From Ligula intestinalis (lineage: Eukaryota > Platyhelminthes > Cestoda > Diphyllobothriidea > Diphyllobothriidae): 64,000 bases of DNA. Below the pieces are notes generated by a model, which was not told the DNA's origin, searched no databases, and saw nothing but the letters and a program-made list of their open reading frames with translations. A program made the position numbers and the translations under genes. How positions within the stretch are numbered: the first letter of the stretch is position 1; every line of letters starts with the position of its first letter. The stretch is from the NCBI GenBank assembly GCA_036362985.1, contig JAYGXS010000003.1:76226890-76290889 (forward strand), written 5' to 3'. Below are positions 23,700 to 35,799 of this stretch, in pieces.

Positions 23700-26200
23700 T
23701 AAAAAATCTACCTAAGCTATATGCTCGCTTACTCATTACAAATATCAGGCAGCATCTAAAATACAAGGTTAGCTAGAATTATGATTACTGTGAAGCTAGT
23801 AGTAGCGCAGTCGAAGAAAAGAATACCATTTTCAACGAATGAGCTAGATGGATGGTTACGTATCTTATTCGCAGATTTAAGTGATGGGCAGTAGATGCTT
23901 GTTGGCCGACGGCGGTAGGCACCACACGTGTTAGAGTTTACGGTGTATCGCTGATCTAATGGTATCGTATATTTTCGCTTGTGTGAATAGCACTGAACGT
24001 ACTTTCGCACCGGAATGCCTTCTCCCTGACAATGCAGACTAAGGACACAAAAGGCCGGCTGACAGTCAGCAACCTTCAGGCTTTGTAACCAATTTGGTGC
24101 GTAAAGATTTACGTGTATAACAAAAGGCTAGTCCAGTATTTGTCCGGTTGTCCTGTGACGACCTGTTCTAGCCAGGGCCAAACAACCAGCATAATCGGTG
24201 ACTAACAACTGTGCGAATAAAGACAGCAAATGTGAGATATGCAAGAAAAAGCAGCTCAGATTTGTGAGCCACGGCTCCTAAGTTTACACTCGGTCGTCTT
24301 GACCTTGGGTGGCGAAAAACGATATGGATGTTATGCAGGTATGCTCCGAACAGCAGTAGACCTAATCGCAAGCGGGCAATCTATCAAACAAAACTGGGTG
24401 TACAATGCCATCTCACACAATCTGTTCTCTGGCATGCGTCGCGCACCTAGGTATCTAAAATGTTGATGGGGAAGTGCAATAAGGATTGGTTCGAGGTAGT
24501 CACTACCACAAATATGTGGTGGCTATGACCAGCTGATACCCCTAGCACCGAAGGAACGCTGGAAGACTTAACTAGGGCCTATCGCTTCCCTACTGGTCCC
24601 CAAAACCCATAATTAATAGATAGGGGCGGCGCCAAAAAGACGCCCTTGACAATCTACAAGGTCTATTCAGGTTCAGAGATATCGTTTGGTGGATGAAAGG
24701 TGGCAGCCGACTGTGCTGGTAATTTAGCGATCGCATGAAACATTATTCACAATCACGCAAGCTAAAACGGGTCCGCGTCAAACATCTCCAAAGACCCTTA
24801 CTTTTCTCTGCAGCTCAATGTTTTATTGTCACAGAGAACGACCCCTTAAAAAATGTTTTCTAGCACTATACGGAAGCATAAAACGGCGCACTAGGTCAAA
24901 CTCATTTTCTCATATTGACCGGTATCATGGAATATAATCATACCGATGAGCGCCAACCCCAGGCACATATGTCCCGTCCCAAACCCCACCGGATAAAGGG
25001 GGAAGAAACGTACTAGTATTAGTTTCTGGATGACAGTATGACAATGAAATCGAAAAAAACACAGTCAAAAGGTTTAAGCTTCAATAAGTGTGGGGAGATA
25101 GGGGCTTAAGGAATTTTGAAGTCTACAACACTGATGGAGTTGGAAACTAGCCGTTCAATTTAACTGCGCACTTAGATAAAATATTCGCTAGCACAACAAT
25201 ATAGCATCTTATGGCGACTTCTCGATATCGCAGTGAAAGCGGCAAATTGGACAAAATCCGGGTTTAGCCGCCGTATTAATCGCGAATTTTACGCAACGAG
25301 TTGACACCAAACCGATATTGAATTGCGGACTTCGTTTGCACTGTACCGCGATAGTCGTTCCTCAGGAAATTCCGATTCTGCCATATGTTTCGACACCTTA
25401 TTCGCACACATGTTGGAAACGAGCTTCCAAAATAGAGACGCTCTTATCGACGGATACGTCGAGTTATTCGATCGATTTCGTTAAATGGTCTAACGTGCAT
25501 GTAAGAAGTGGACGTAAACGTCGACCTTCAATGCACATAGACCCCTGCCCAATCGTAGGCGCTCTACAGCCACCCATTAATACGTCTGCAAACGCAACAG
25601 GTTTAGAGAACGGTTCTTTTCCAAGTCCTTACCATTTGGCAAATATATATTTATCCCATTCTCTCCTATCATCATATTCATTATGTGACTGTCTGTGCGG
25701 GCTGTAAGTGTGAGCTCCTAGACAAGGCAGGACTTAATTATTCCTCTACTATATCGGCGAAGCACCTATTCATATATTCATGTGCTGTAATGTTAACCCT
25801 AAACAGGAAAATTGCATAACGCTCGACAGGAATTTGACCATGGCAATAAACCAATGGTTTTTTTTATTTCCAATAAGTTCATCCGCGTCTCACCCACATC
25901 AACGCTTGCTGATATTCCAGAAATATTCTAGTTCTCGCTGAAATCAACGACAAAAGGGCAAACCAAAAACTTACAACTGATTGCGATGCACTAAAACAAA
26001 TTAGGGTCATATTCGTGCCATATCGCAATTAAAATCTTGTTTTTACATTTATGAGACGTTTAAATCTATGACCAACTTATTGTTTAAACAGAGTGACTGA
26101 TAGTTTTCCAGCCTTTGCAAGCTCCTTATTACTTAGGATCCTTCCATATTATTTAATTATTTTAGTATGTTTTAGTATGTATGAGCCACATAATTGGAGG
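23700..26200. other. Unassigned 2.5 kb
   Basis: No recognisable gene. The longest frame, 25318-25707 (+), 129 codons, has no motif, no close splice signals and unbiased composition. I see no clear copy of the repeat families listed here. Confidence 0.3.
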
Positions 26201-26229
26201 TTGTTGTTTGTGCTGTTATGTTTGACCCC

Positions 26230-26870
26230 ATGGACCTCAACCTTGGATGGCATAATGTCTTTTACCCTCTGAAAACCTTTCTCAGCCCGGGAGTCCAGCT
26301 ACGGATAAGTTGGTTTCCATCCGCCTTTTCTGGCCTGGGACGTACAAGGACCTGAAAGCTTGATCACGAACCTGTCTAAGCTGTCGGCGTCGTAAAGTTC
26401 AACGGCTCATAAAGTACCCCATAAGCAATTTTTCCAGCCCTGGTGGGAGGCTAAGTCACGTATATCTGTATAGTTCGGGCCTCCCGCTCCACTCCGATAG
26501 CAATTCCTATCTCCATACCTGTGTGGATCGATTCACTCGGTGGCCGGAAGCAATTTCAATGTCTGATGTCACTGCTTTAACAGTGGTCAAGTCTTATCTC
26601 AGACGCCGGGTTACAGTTGTTGGTTCCTTCTTTTCTCTCAGGTCTCACGGTTGTTCCCAGTTTGAGTCTAGCCTATTTCAGCGTTGCTTCTCCTTTTAAG
26701 GCAGTAATCACATCAGCACTACTGCCAACTGGATGTTCAAGCGGTTTCTCCACCAGTTGAAGACCTACCTACGCGATGCGAACGATCTGATGAAGTGGAT
26801 AGACCATTAACTTCTGGTCCTTTTGGGCGTCCGCTACACTCTCAAGTCCGATTTTGACTGCTCTGTTGAT
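26230..26870 (+). mobile_element. Ty3/gypsy-like integrase fragment (decayed)
   Basis: Three-frame reading of the plus strand gives, in order, SCRRRKVQR, a glycine-rich step, HTCVDRFTRWPEAISMSDVT, SQFESSLFQ, TTANWMFKRFLHQLKTYLR and LLVLLGVRYTLKSD. That is the order of a Ty3/gypsy integrase core (VDRFTRWPEA, then GSQFES, then NG.VERFHRQLK, then the GIR.. region). Stops and frameshifts interrupt it. The zinc-binding part and all of RT are missing. Similarity stops abruptly at about 26865, where the direct repeat begins. Confidence 0.75.
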
Positions 26871-26879
26871 TACAATAAT

Positions 26880-28830
26880 GACTTTGCCATCCCCTTCTTT
26901 GGCTTGGAAACAGGAAATATACCACATCACATTTTGGTTCATACGGGCACTTTCGTGGAAGGCAATCTTCCCCAAACATGTACAAAGCTAAAAAGAATTC
27001 AAAGTTTGAACAGCAAACGCGCCAAATTCGTTGAGTCACTGACACAATGCAGGTAACCGCAGGCAAAATGATTAATATACTCAAGTGAGTCTTCAAGGTT
27101 TTGTGCATTCGTGGACTCACATATTCACTATGCTTTTCAGGCCTAGGAATCGTTTCTGTAGAAGGTTCAAATTTGCTTGAGAGGGGGTCAGAAAATAAAT
27201 CAGCAGTCAGGAACCATCACCATATCTGACAAGAAAAGATAACTGAAAACATTTTCGCGCGTGTTATGGACACCTGCATATAGCCCAAATTAAAACTTCG
27301 CAGTATGACTTTATTTAAATTAACTGTCAATGCAACGAAAGTTGCAACAGCCATTCAACTTAATTGTACCTAAAGGAATATTGAGCGTAATTAAGAAGAG
27401 AATAGTAAAACGATTGATTAATTCACATAGGACGATTGATTTAAAATGTTGAACATAACTTTGACAGGCACTATAACGAGCCAACCCGAACCATGGGTGT
27501 TTGAACGCACCAAGGTCGCTTTTGGCGCGGATCCGGATGAGGATGGTGTGAACGTCTTGTGGTGAAGATACTGGTCTTCCTTCTCCCTCCCTCTGCTGGC
27601 ACTATTTTTCTTTGTTCCGTGTCACCGTTACACACACTTCCCGCCGTCCTGTGTCGCCGTTACACACTCTTCCTGCCGTCAGCACCACCATGGCCCTTAC
27701 CCACAGTTGCCCACAGCGCTGCACTTCCACCGGTATCTAACTAATATTCTGTGATCACCCCTCACTCCAAATGGATCATTTGTACAGACCCTTGATTATC
27801 CTCCGTATCGTATCATTTCCACTCTTTATTGTTTACCATTCGTTTTATATCAACAGGCCTTATTTCTTACCATCACGTTATTCTTCTATCTCTTTCTACG
27901 ATTGCATGTTGTGGTGATTGACAACCCCGTTCGGCTTTACTTCTGTAGAATCACATGCGTGAATTATTCCTAAAGGTGTGTGCCAACCTCGACATTCCCG
28001 GCCTGTTACAACACAATATACAACACTAACTAGAATATATTATACATTGTATATATTATAAGTCGTATTATATTAAATTGATTTCAAAACAGCCTTGGTT
28101 GCAATGAGCCTCACAGACTTTTTACACTGCTAAAATACTACGCAATTAAGTTCGACATATAAGGAGTACGAGAGTGCATGCCTGTTTACCCTCAAATACG
28201 ATAGACTCAACCACTATAATAGATCACAAATAAAACGTCCATTATTCAGACACCCAAACTGGCCATAGGGCTTGGCTACGAATGAATGAAAACATCCGTG
28301 TTCTGAGTATATTAATGGATAAGGAAGAAGGATTGTCGAAGAATGGAGCATTTTTTTCCATAGTCATGAGCATTCGAAATCATACAAGACTTCATGTGCA
28401 GATCAAAAAAGAGAGGACTGCAGTTTCGTACCACCGATGACCCCTGACAGTTGATTGGCCAACACCCACTAAAATTACCCCCCGTTTGATTCTGTTGCCC
28501 ATCTATGAAGATAGACTGCCTGAAGAGTTCGAAAACTCAGGACATTAAACAAGTTACTCTGGTGCTCGGCAATCCTGTTTCCTTATCTATAGTAATTGCT
28601 TGTTTGACTGCAGCAACCCTATCGCACCGATAATTTCACTGAAAGCGATGCTTGGAATTGAATATTGGGTGCCATTGAACTATCTATTGGACTGCTTGGC
28701 AGTGTTCATAACTCAATCAGTTCCCCACTCCTACAGCTGACATTTACAGCCGATTCATACATGTAAATTCTGGCCGCGAAACGCCGTTTTTATCAGAAAT
28801 TTCGAGTAAAGGTAAACTACCTTAACCAGT
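26880..28830. repeat. Direct repeat G, copy 1 (with insertions)
   Basis: Collinear blocks shared with copy 2: about 27000-27330 with 28850-29210; 27430-27475 with 30315-30360; 28100-28255 with 30385-30530; and 28600-28800 with 30550-30720. Copy 1 carries an extra ~600 bp (27480-28090) and ~330 bp (28266-28595) that copy 2 lacks. No coding frame is conserved. Confidence 0.6.
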
Positions 28831-28834
28831 ACAG

Positions 28835-30750
28835 ACCTAGAAACAATTTAAAATCTGAAAAACAAACACACCAAAGTCTTCGAGTCGCTAATGTCATGCA
28901 AGTAAAGTATAGCCAAAAAGATGTATGCAATCAAGTAAGTCTTTATAGTTTTTGAAGAAGACTGATAATTCACGGTATTCGGTACATTCGTAGTGTCTGA
29001 CATTCACTATATGTTTTCGGCCTGGGAAACGTTGCTCTAGAACAATTTAAATTTAGTGGCGAGGTCGATCTGCCAAATGCGCCAGTGGTCAGGAAAAATT
29101 ACAATATCCAATGGGGCAAAATAACTGAAAGTGTTTTCACACGAGTTATCGACAACTTCTTATAGGCTCACTACAAATCCTCCGCATTATGCCTGGATTT
29201 AAATTTACTCTCAGTGGGACAATAGTTTCAGTTTCTATTTAAATCACACTATGGCGCGCCTTGCAAGAAACATTCTGCAATTTAAAAAAGACCGGTAATC
29301 ACTCGCAACACAACATTCAGAAGCGGTGCAATACTATTTATCAGGCAATCCAATTTCAATTGTTTTCAGTCACGCTAAGATGCCAACTCTGTGATGAGCT
29401 TCTTTTTGGCCGCTGCGAAAATTTTGATTCTGTAAAAAAGGCCACTTAAGTAGTATGCATTTTTATCATTGATTTTGACTGTCTGTATAAATTCAAATAT
29501 ATTTTATGGAAAGTGTGCACGAAAAAATCCTCTCTTGTACTTACTTAATGAAAAATTGCGCTTTCTTGAAATTTTATTCTTTAAGGATGGGGTTTTTCAG
29601 TTTAAAAAAGTTTCTAAATTGCCAATTTATTTTGTAAGCTACCGACTGTTAGAACTGAATTCGACTTTTAGAAACTGAATGCTGTGTTCAAGCTGTTAAA
29701 GGAAAAGTACGTTCTTGTCTATGGTTTGAGGAAGTGGTTGTATAGCTCTCATAGAATGTCGAAATAGACATGGATCATGCTGTATATATCAGCGGCAGCA
29801 CTAATAAATTGACGGATACGATGTATTATGAATGAACACCGCACAGTCCTAAAAAACTCAAAATTTAAAAACTTTAAACTCAGAGGAAATCCTTCCTTTA
29901 AGAATAAAATTTAAAGAACGCGTTATTTGCAATCAACTAAGTTCAAGAGGGGATTTTCTCGTGCATGCTTTCAATATAATATATTTGAATTTATAAAGGC
30001 AGTCAAAGTAAATGATGAAATGCATGCAAATTAGGTACTCATTTTTTACAGAATCAACATTTTCGCAGCGGGCAAAAAGAAGCTCATCACAGAGTCGGCA
30101 TCCTAGCTTGACTGAAAATAATTGAAATCAGACTGCATGATAAACAGTATTGCATCCCTACTGAATATTGTTTTCGAGTGATTATCGGTCTTTTGCAAAT
30201 TGCTGAATGTTTCATACAGCACTCGTCATACTGCACTTTTGCTTCAAGCACTATTGGATGTAATAAAATGTCTTTTAAAGAAGGGACTGATGAAACCATG
30301 CAGTACACCATATGAGGGGATTGAGTTAAGATTTTGAGCATAACCTTCACAGGCACAATGGACAGCGCTTAGTAGACTATATTATTAAGTAGATATTTTA
30401 CACTGCTCACCTTACTACACATTTGGTTGTGACAAATAAGGAGTTTAAGGGCGCGTGTTTGTTGCTTCTCTAATACAACGAACTAAACTACAGTAATAAC
30501 TCTCAACTAAAATTTCCGGCGTTCAAGCACTCCAGCTGGCCACGTGAATTGCCTATTCGACTGTAGTGGCCCTATCTCACCCGTAATGTGAATAAAGTCG
30601 ATGCCTAGCGTTGAATATGGGGACTGAGGCACGGTGTTCATAACTGATTCAGTTCCCGATTCTTGCAGCTGGCACTGAAAGTTGATTCATAAATAAAAAT
30701 TGTGCGCCGGACCACACCTTCATCAGAACTTCTGAGGCAAGGATAGGCTA
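28835..30750. repeat. Direct repeat G, copy 2 (with fold-back insertion)
   Basis: Same orientation as copy 1. The block order is kept, but about 1 kb (29250-30230) is inserted between the first and second shared blocks. Confidence 0.6.
29250..30230. mobile_element. Fold-back element with ~370-bp inverted arms
   Basis: The left arm, about 29250-29635, is repeated in reverse complement at about 29845-30230. Shared landmarks include gaaacattc.gcaattt, aagaccg.taatcactcg, ctctgtgatgagcttctttt, gctgcgaaaa and tataaattcaaatatatt. A spacer of roughly 210 bp separates the arms. There is no transposase frame. The insertion is absent from direct-repeat copy 1, which supports it being mobile. Confidence 0.75.
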
Positions 30751-30944
30751 TATAGGCCCTCTGGACTTAAAAAATAGCCTGGTCTGATTTAGTTTACCAT
30801 TTGCTAGGCATGGAAAGAAATCCTCTGTATTTTAACTAGTGCATTTATATACTGACGTGCAAAAAGTAGGCTCAGAGTTTAAATATATTTTCATTCCTCC
30901 GATAGATTATGATTTGCTCTTTGTTAATTTTTTCAATCACTCTT

Positions 30945-31125
30945 AATTTCGTTGCTGTATTTAGGCCTAAAAGAATATAATTGTCGAAATTTTTTATATA
31001 TTTTTCGGGCATGCATTTTTCTGCTCATCCGTGGTGGTCATAAAACCCGCCATTACCACCATTTCCGTTTTATATGATTATTGGGCTAGCATTGGCTAAG
31101 GGGGCCTGCGTAATCTACTGTTGCC
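30945..31125. repeat. Repeat family H copy 1
   Basis: Shares taggccta, attaccaccattt.cgtttt and ggctaaggggg with 41130-41320. Related in its ends to the TIR transposon (accacc, tactgttgcc). Confidence 0.5.
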
Positions 31126-31139
31126 CCTTTTGAGTTTGC

Positions 31140-31560
31140 TATCAAGCGTCGAGCCTCCTTTTAATTTTTCAAATAAATGACAGTAGTTACGTTTCTGTCA
31201 GTGTTTTTCGCGATAAGCAAACTAGCTGAACTTATTTGCAAAAAATGCAGTAAATTCGAAAGTACGGTCCACCTAGGCTTGGAGGCAGAGAGCTTAGATC
31301 AATATGTTCCAGGTTAAGTGCTTTTCTTGGGCTTTATGCAGGGCTACGGTTGCAAGCAGATATTCACGTGAGCACTGCGCAGGCAACGTGAATGAACGTG
31401 AACGGAACATTCGACTGTGCTGGTTGTAACATGACGGGCTTAGTCAGTCTGTACTTTCGCCAAAAGGCTTTGGTCACCCTCAGTCTGAATATGTAATAGG
31501 GGCTGGAACTATAAGTCTTAAGAAATTTGGAGCTAGAATAATCCCAAACTGTTACCTCTG
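31140..31560. repeat. Repeat family F copy 1
   Basis: Collinear with 33135-33560. Shared landmarks are cacgtgaa...ggcaa.gtgaatgaacgtgaac, gtctgtactttcgcc and caccctcagtctg. Followed by a minus-strand SINE A, as is copy 2. Confidence 0.6.
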
Positions 31561-31599
31561 TGACGCCTAATTCTTTCCACGCTCAATATTATTTAAGTC

Positions 31600-31830
31600 A
31601 TGGACACGATCTGGTTATATGACATGCTCATCCCATAATGTTTCGAGACTCAACCTAGAGCTCTAACTAGTGGTCACATAGTTACCAGTAATATATACAG
31701 AAGAAGACTACCGATGGGGAACGTGGGGAATGGAATGACCAGATCTGGCTTAGTAGGAGTCCTCAACCATCGTTATCTTAACCCAGTTTTACCCCACCTG
31801 AGATTCGAGTGCGCCTTATTTTGATCGTAT
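31600..31830 (-). repeat. SINE family A copy 6
   Basis: Minus-strand body signature (tactaagccagatctggtcattcc) and B-box-like region (actcgaatctcaggtgggg). Decayed. Confidence 0.5.
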
Positions 31831-31839
31831 AACGTGTAA

Positions 31840-33130
31840 TTGATCCGATTATCTCCTGTTGTTGTATGAATTGGCTTCACAGATGTGACGGACAGGGGGC
31901 GGCGCCTTGGCAGCGGTCGGAAATGAGCTCCTCGCAAGCGTTAACTCAGTGTTAGTTTAAGTGTCACAAGCTGTAAACGGTTACGAGGCCCATGCGTTCA
32001 ACGTCCGAATTGGCAGTTTTGAGCCAGGTTTTCAGTTTACCGCCATGTTGGTATCTCCAGTTTGCACTAGGTGACGAATTCACGGCAAATATGCAAAAGG
32101 TCCGTCAATGGTTTGTGCAAGACATGGCCAAGCCATTGCAGTCGGCGATACTGGATGTATGGTGCTACACTTGGTAGTTTGAAACACCTGCGATATAGCT
32201 CGACATTGGAAATTCGATTCTGTTAGCCTTAGTATGGATCCACAGGCCCATTTTTCTATTGGTTATAAAGGGTAATAATCCTTATGGTTGGAAGATAAGT
32301 TCACCGATCAAGCTACGGGCTGCATTCCTCCTTGCATATACTTTTCCAAGCCCTCTGACTGCCTGGAAGGGCTGTGGACTGAGCTCCAAGACGAGCCGTC
32401 CCCTAACCACATCGGCGAAAAACAAGCGACTGTTGGCAAGATTTCTGATCACAGCTTATTACGGATGCGGGAACCGCAATTCGCTCACAACCTCAGGCGA
32501 AAGGATTATGTGACATCAAGCGTCGCAACAGGCCAAACTAGCTGAATAATGGGCGCGGGATCACAGACAAACAAGCAGCGTGCTCCGGTATGTCGAGTAC
32601 GCCTGTAGCCTTTGGCTCACGTGTGTGGCCCAAATATTCAAGAATTTCCGCGAGAAAGATATGGCGTGTGAAACGATCAATCAGCGCGGGGCAAACCACA
32701 GGCCAGAATGTTTCAGAACGCCCATCGCACGCCATTGGTAAGTGTTCATGAACGGCCAGAACCCGATAAATAATCTAGAGCTGGCGAACTGAGGGATCCG
32801 CTGTTTCTGCAGGCCCCGAATAAGGTTGTTTGTGTTAGATAGCGGCTTTCCTTTGCCGCCTACCTGTCAGAGTATAACACAATCAACAAGACAACCTAAG
32901 ACAGGTAGTGACTGTTGTTTTAATAGGTTTGTAGAGAAATGTAAACGTACTGTTAACGTCTTGGACTGTGTTACATCAGCCTGGGTGTAGTTAGGCTAGC
33001 AGCTTAGGTTGCAGTTTCTGAGAAGCGGACATATTCATAGGACACACAGACGTCTTTGGCGGTCTAGATGCATTTTTGTCGGAGCCAAAGTCACTGCAAA
33101 TTCTGACAACGGGTTTTAGCAGAAAGTTTA
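31840..33130. other. Unassigned; one weak Ty3/gypsy RT trace
   Basis: The minus frame 32735-32538 reads HIFLAEILEYLGH followed by a GVLDIPEH segment. This resembles the FLGH...G...P step that ends the Ty3/gypsy RT domain. Nothing upstream confirms it. Plus-strand frames at 31992-32177 and 32259-32545 are not recognised. Confidence 0.25.
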
Positions 33131-33134
33131 ACTT

Positions 33135-33560
33135 TGCTACCAACACCCGAGTATTCTATTAGTTTATCCAAATAGGCGACGATAAGTAAGTTCCTGTCAG
33201 GTGTTGTTCAAGTTTTTATAAGTGAAATTATTAGCTTTACTTACACAACATGCAGCACGTCCTTAAATACCGTCAATCCCAATTAAGAGGCAGGGCAGCT
33301 GAGCCCTTTTCACTAGCCTTAAGTTACGTCTCTTGGAGTTACGTAAGTCTAAACCCACACGCAGACAGTCACGTGAAGACTGGCAAGCGACGTGAGTGAA
33401 CATGAACAGCGAAAGTCAAATTTTCCTGTTGAAACACGATAAGACTACTCAGTCCAGGATAGATGTGCGTCTGTACTTTCGCCTGCAGGCTGACATCACC
33501 CTCAGTCTGGATGGCATGACAAATGCTGATATTTCAGGTCTGAAGAAACTGTGCATAAAA
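33135..33560. repeat. Repeat family F copy 2
   Basis: Same orientation and block order as 31140-31560. See that entry for landmarks. Confidence 0.6.
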
Positions 33561-33699
33561 TAGTCTCGAATTTGGGCTCTTATTGAGTGCAACAATGTGG
33601 CACTATTTTTCCTATTTCTTTCTTCCTTCTTTCAACTGTTTCTTATCCGGGGCAGTGCGTAAACATTCCTGGCTACGGAAGTCACTCTTCTTCCTTGGC

Positions 33700-33850
33700 C
33701 TTCAGCTCACGCTCAGGCCCCACCAGCAATCCACAACTGTTAGTAGTATGCGCAGAAGAATAATACTAACAAAGTAAGGGAGACTGGAATAACTGTTTCT
33801 GACGCGCTAACCTTCACCAGATAGCTCTGACCAAACTCACGCTTATAGGA
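33700..33850 (-). repeat. SINE family A copy 7 (fragment)
   Basis: Contains gggagactggaataactgtttctgacgcgctaacc-type body on the minus strand, without a tRNA head. Confidence 0.5.
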
Positions 33851-33859
33851 CTTCAGATT

Positions 33860-35460
33860 TGGAAGCGCGTTCATTTGGTCATTCAGTGGAAAATAATCCC
33901 AATGCTCTAGCATTTAGCCAATGGCCCGTCTTCCTCTTGGTTGCGAGCACAAATATGAATATAAGTGGGTGATTTTTGCCGATCGTCTTGGAGTTTTGCA
34001 GGCAATGGTATACTGTATAAGTCTAAGCTGCGAATGATCACAGAGCCCTACAATTATTACGCCCCGTTTTGTATAGAAAGAAAAAGGGAAAATCAGTAGG
34101 AATAGTGGATACTGTGCAGAAATTCAGTGGTGGTGTAGAAATCTGACGTTCGGCAACCTCGGGACCTGCGCTCACGCGTCTGCTTGCTTGCATGAGGTGG
34201 GTGTGAATGCGTAAACGACATGCGAGAATGGGTCACAAGCCACTTGATCAGTTGCTTGGCTCATAGCAGTTTGTGGCACGTGTGACTGGCTGTCCCAGAG
34301 GTAGGCCGAGAGCCGCATTCACGTTACCCCTTTCGTGGCGTGGCGCCGGAGGTGGAAGGGGCTACAAAGGGACGAACACGTGCCATGGCTTGATCTAGGA
34401 ACGCATCTTCCAATGATAGCGAATACATCCGATCATAACGGACAGAACGGTGGGTGCGCGGCTCAGTGGTAGACCGTTGGGCTGGCGTTCAGCAAAGAAT
34501 ATGTCTTTTTGATAAGGTCGCCGAATAGTTCTGACAACAGTTCTGTATGAATTGTAACGCAACTTACATTCATCGAATTCGGAAGGAGAACGTCCTCCAA
34601 ATAAAAAACTGAGTATTCTCAAGAAACGAGTATTTTCAAAATGTATTACTTTTTCAGCGATTGGCCTGCCTAACTGTCTTTGGATCTTTTGGGACACTGA
34701 CAGCGTTCTTGAGTAGATCTCACTAAAACCGTGGTCAATGCCCCTTTGCCGATAATTTAGTAAGTAATTTAATAAGTACAGGCTCCTAGTTAAGTGTGAC
34801 CTATCTGAGATCCAGAGAACCAAAAATAAGAAACAGTAGTTATTGGAGGTGCATGTGTTGTCGAGTAAAAACCATTTGTAATGGTGATGAAAAAGACACA
34901 TCCATGGTCTTCAGCCGCAGATTCACGCTGACTTTTCATCGACAACTTCAACAGTATCAAAACGTCGCATGGTATTACTGACTTTATATAGTCGCAGGAG
35001 GTTTAATAGGTTAAACCCTAGCAGCTGCAAACTTCAGGACCGGTCCCTGAGGGGAAATGAAATAATGGGGTCCAGAGCGCTAGGAAGTGTTAATGCTCTA
35101 CAGGAGGAATGGAGAATATGTAACAGGAATTGGACTGTCAAACGAGCGAACAACCCCGGGCCACAGCGCCACGTCTGAAGTAAGGCGACCGCGGGAATCG
35201 CCACAGCATCTGTAGCGCCTTTGTGTGGGCCGAACTTGACATCTGATCGGTCAGGTGGGTCGGCTAGACAAACGGTCGTAGGCGACCAGTGAATGCGTAC
35301 TCCTTGGTGGCGTTGAGCCCTGGCACATGCTTGCCTGCACGGAGCAAGTCACCACAGCGTGTGTCTGGGAATAAGAATAGAGAGAGAGAAGTCAACGAGT
35401 CAACGCATTTTTTCACTTTAAACAATCTGACGCACCTGACACCATTATGGTGCGCTAAAA
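33860..35460. other. Unassigned 1.6 kb
   Basis: The longest frame is minus 34901-34395 (168 codons), which has no recognisable domain. An A-box-like ggctcagtggtagaccg at 34466 has no B box nearby. Confidence 0.3.
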
Positions 35461-35464
35461 GCCA

Positions 35465-35790
35465 TGGCTTATAAGGTTGCCAACTGATGAAATACGTCGG
35501 ACCGCTCAGTCAGCCCAGTGTCTATTTGCTTGGAGAGGCCAACTGTTGGACTGAAAGTTGGGCTGCAGTGGCTCTTTTTGGCACTCCTATCTTGTTGGAC
35601 CAGAAGCCGGCATGGCTGCACGCGTAGGGCGACTACGGCTGCGCCAACCACCTGCGTTCTCTCCTGCCTCCATTGTTCTGGAATTGTTCATGAGAGCAGG
35701 TCCAAGTGAGGGTGCGGTAGGTGCAACGCAAGACTTCCCTCCCTATAACCTTATTCACGCAGAGTCACGACATTTGCTTCTAGCACGCGG
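35465..35790 (+). repeat. Interspersed repeat family C copy 3
   Basis: Collinear with 61185-61500. Shared landmarks are aaggttgccaactgatg, cgccagccacctg-like sequence, cctcc.tt.ttct, atgagaacggg/atgagagcagg and tccaagtgaggg. Confidence 0.7.
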
Positions 35791-35799
35791 TGGACATAG

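Noticed and set aside
25318..25707. 129-codon plus-strand frame
   Set aside because: Unrecognised, no repeat or splice evidence; kept only as unassigned.
32538..32735. Ty3/gypsy RT remnant
   Set aside because: Only one FLGH-like step matches; not enough to call an element.
34395..34901. 168-codon minus-strand frame
   Set aside because: No domain, signal or splice context, and composition like the surrounding AT-rich DNA.
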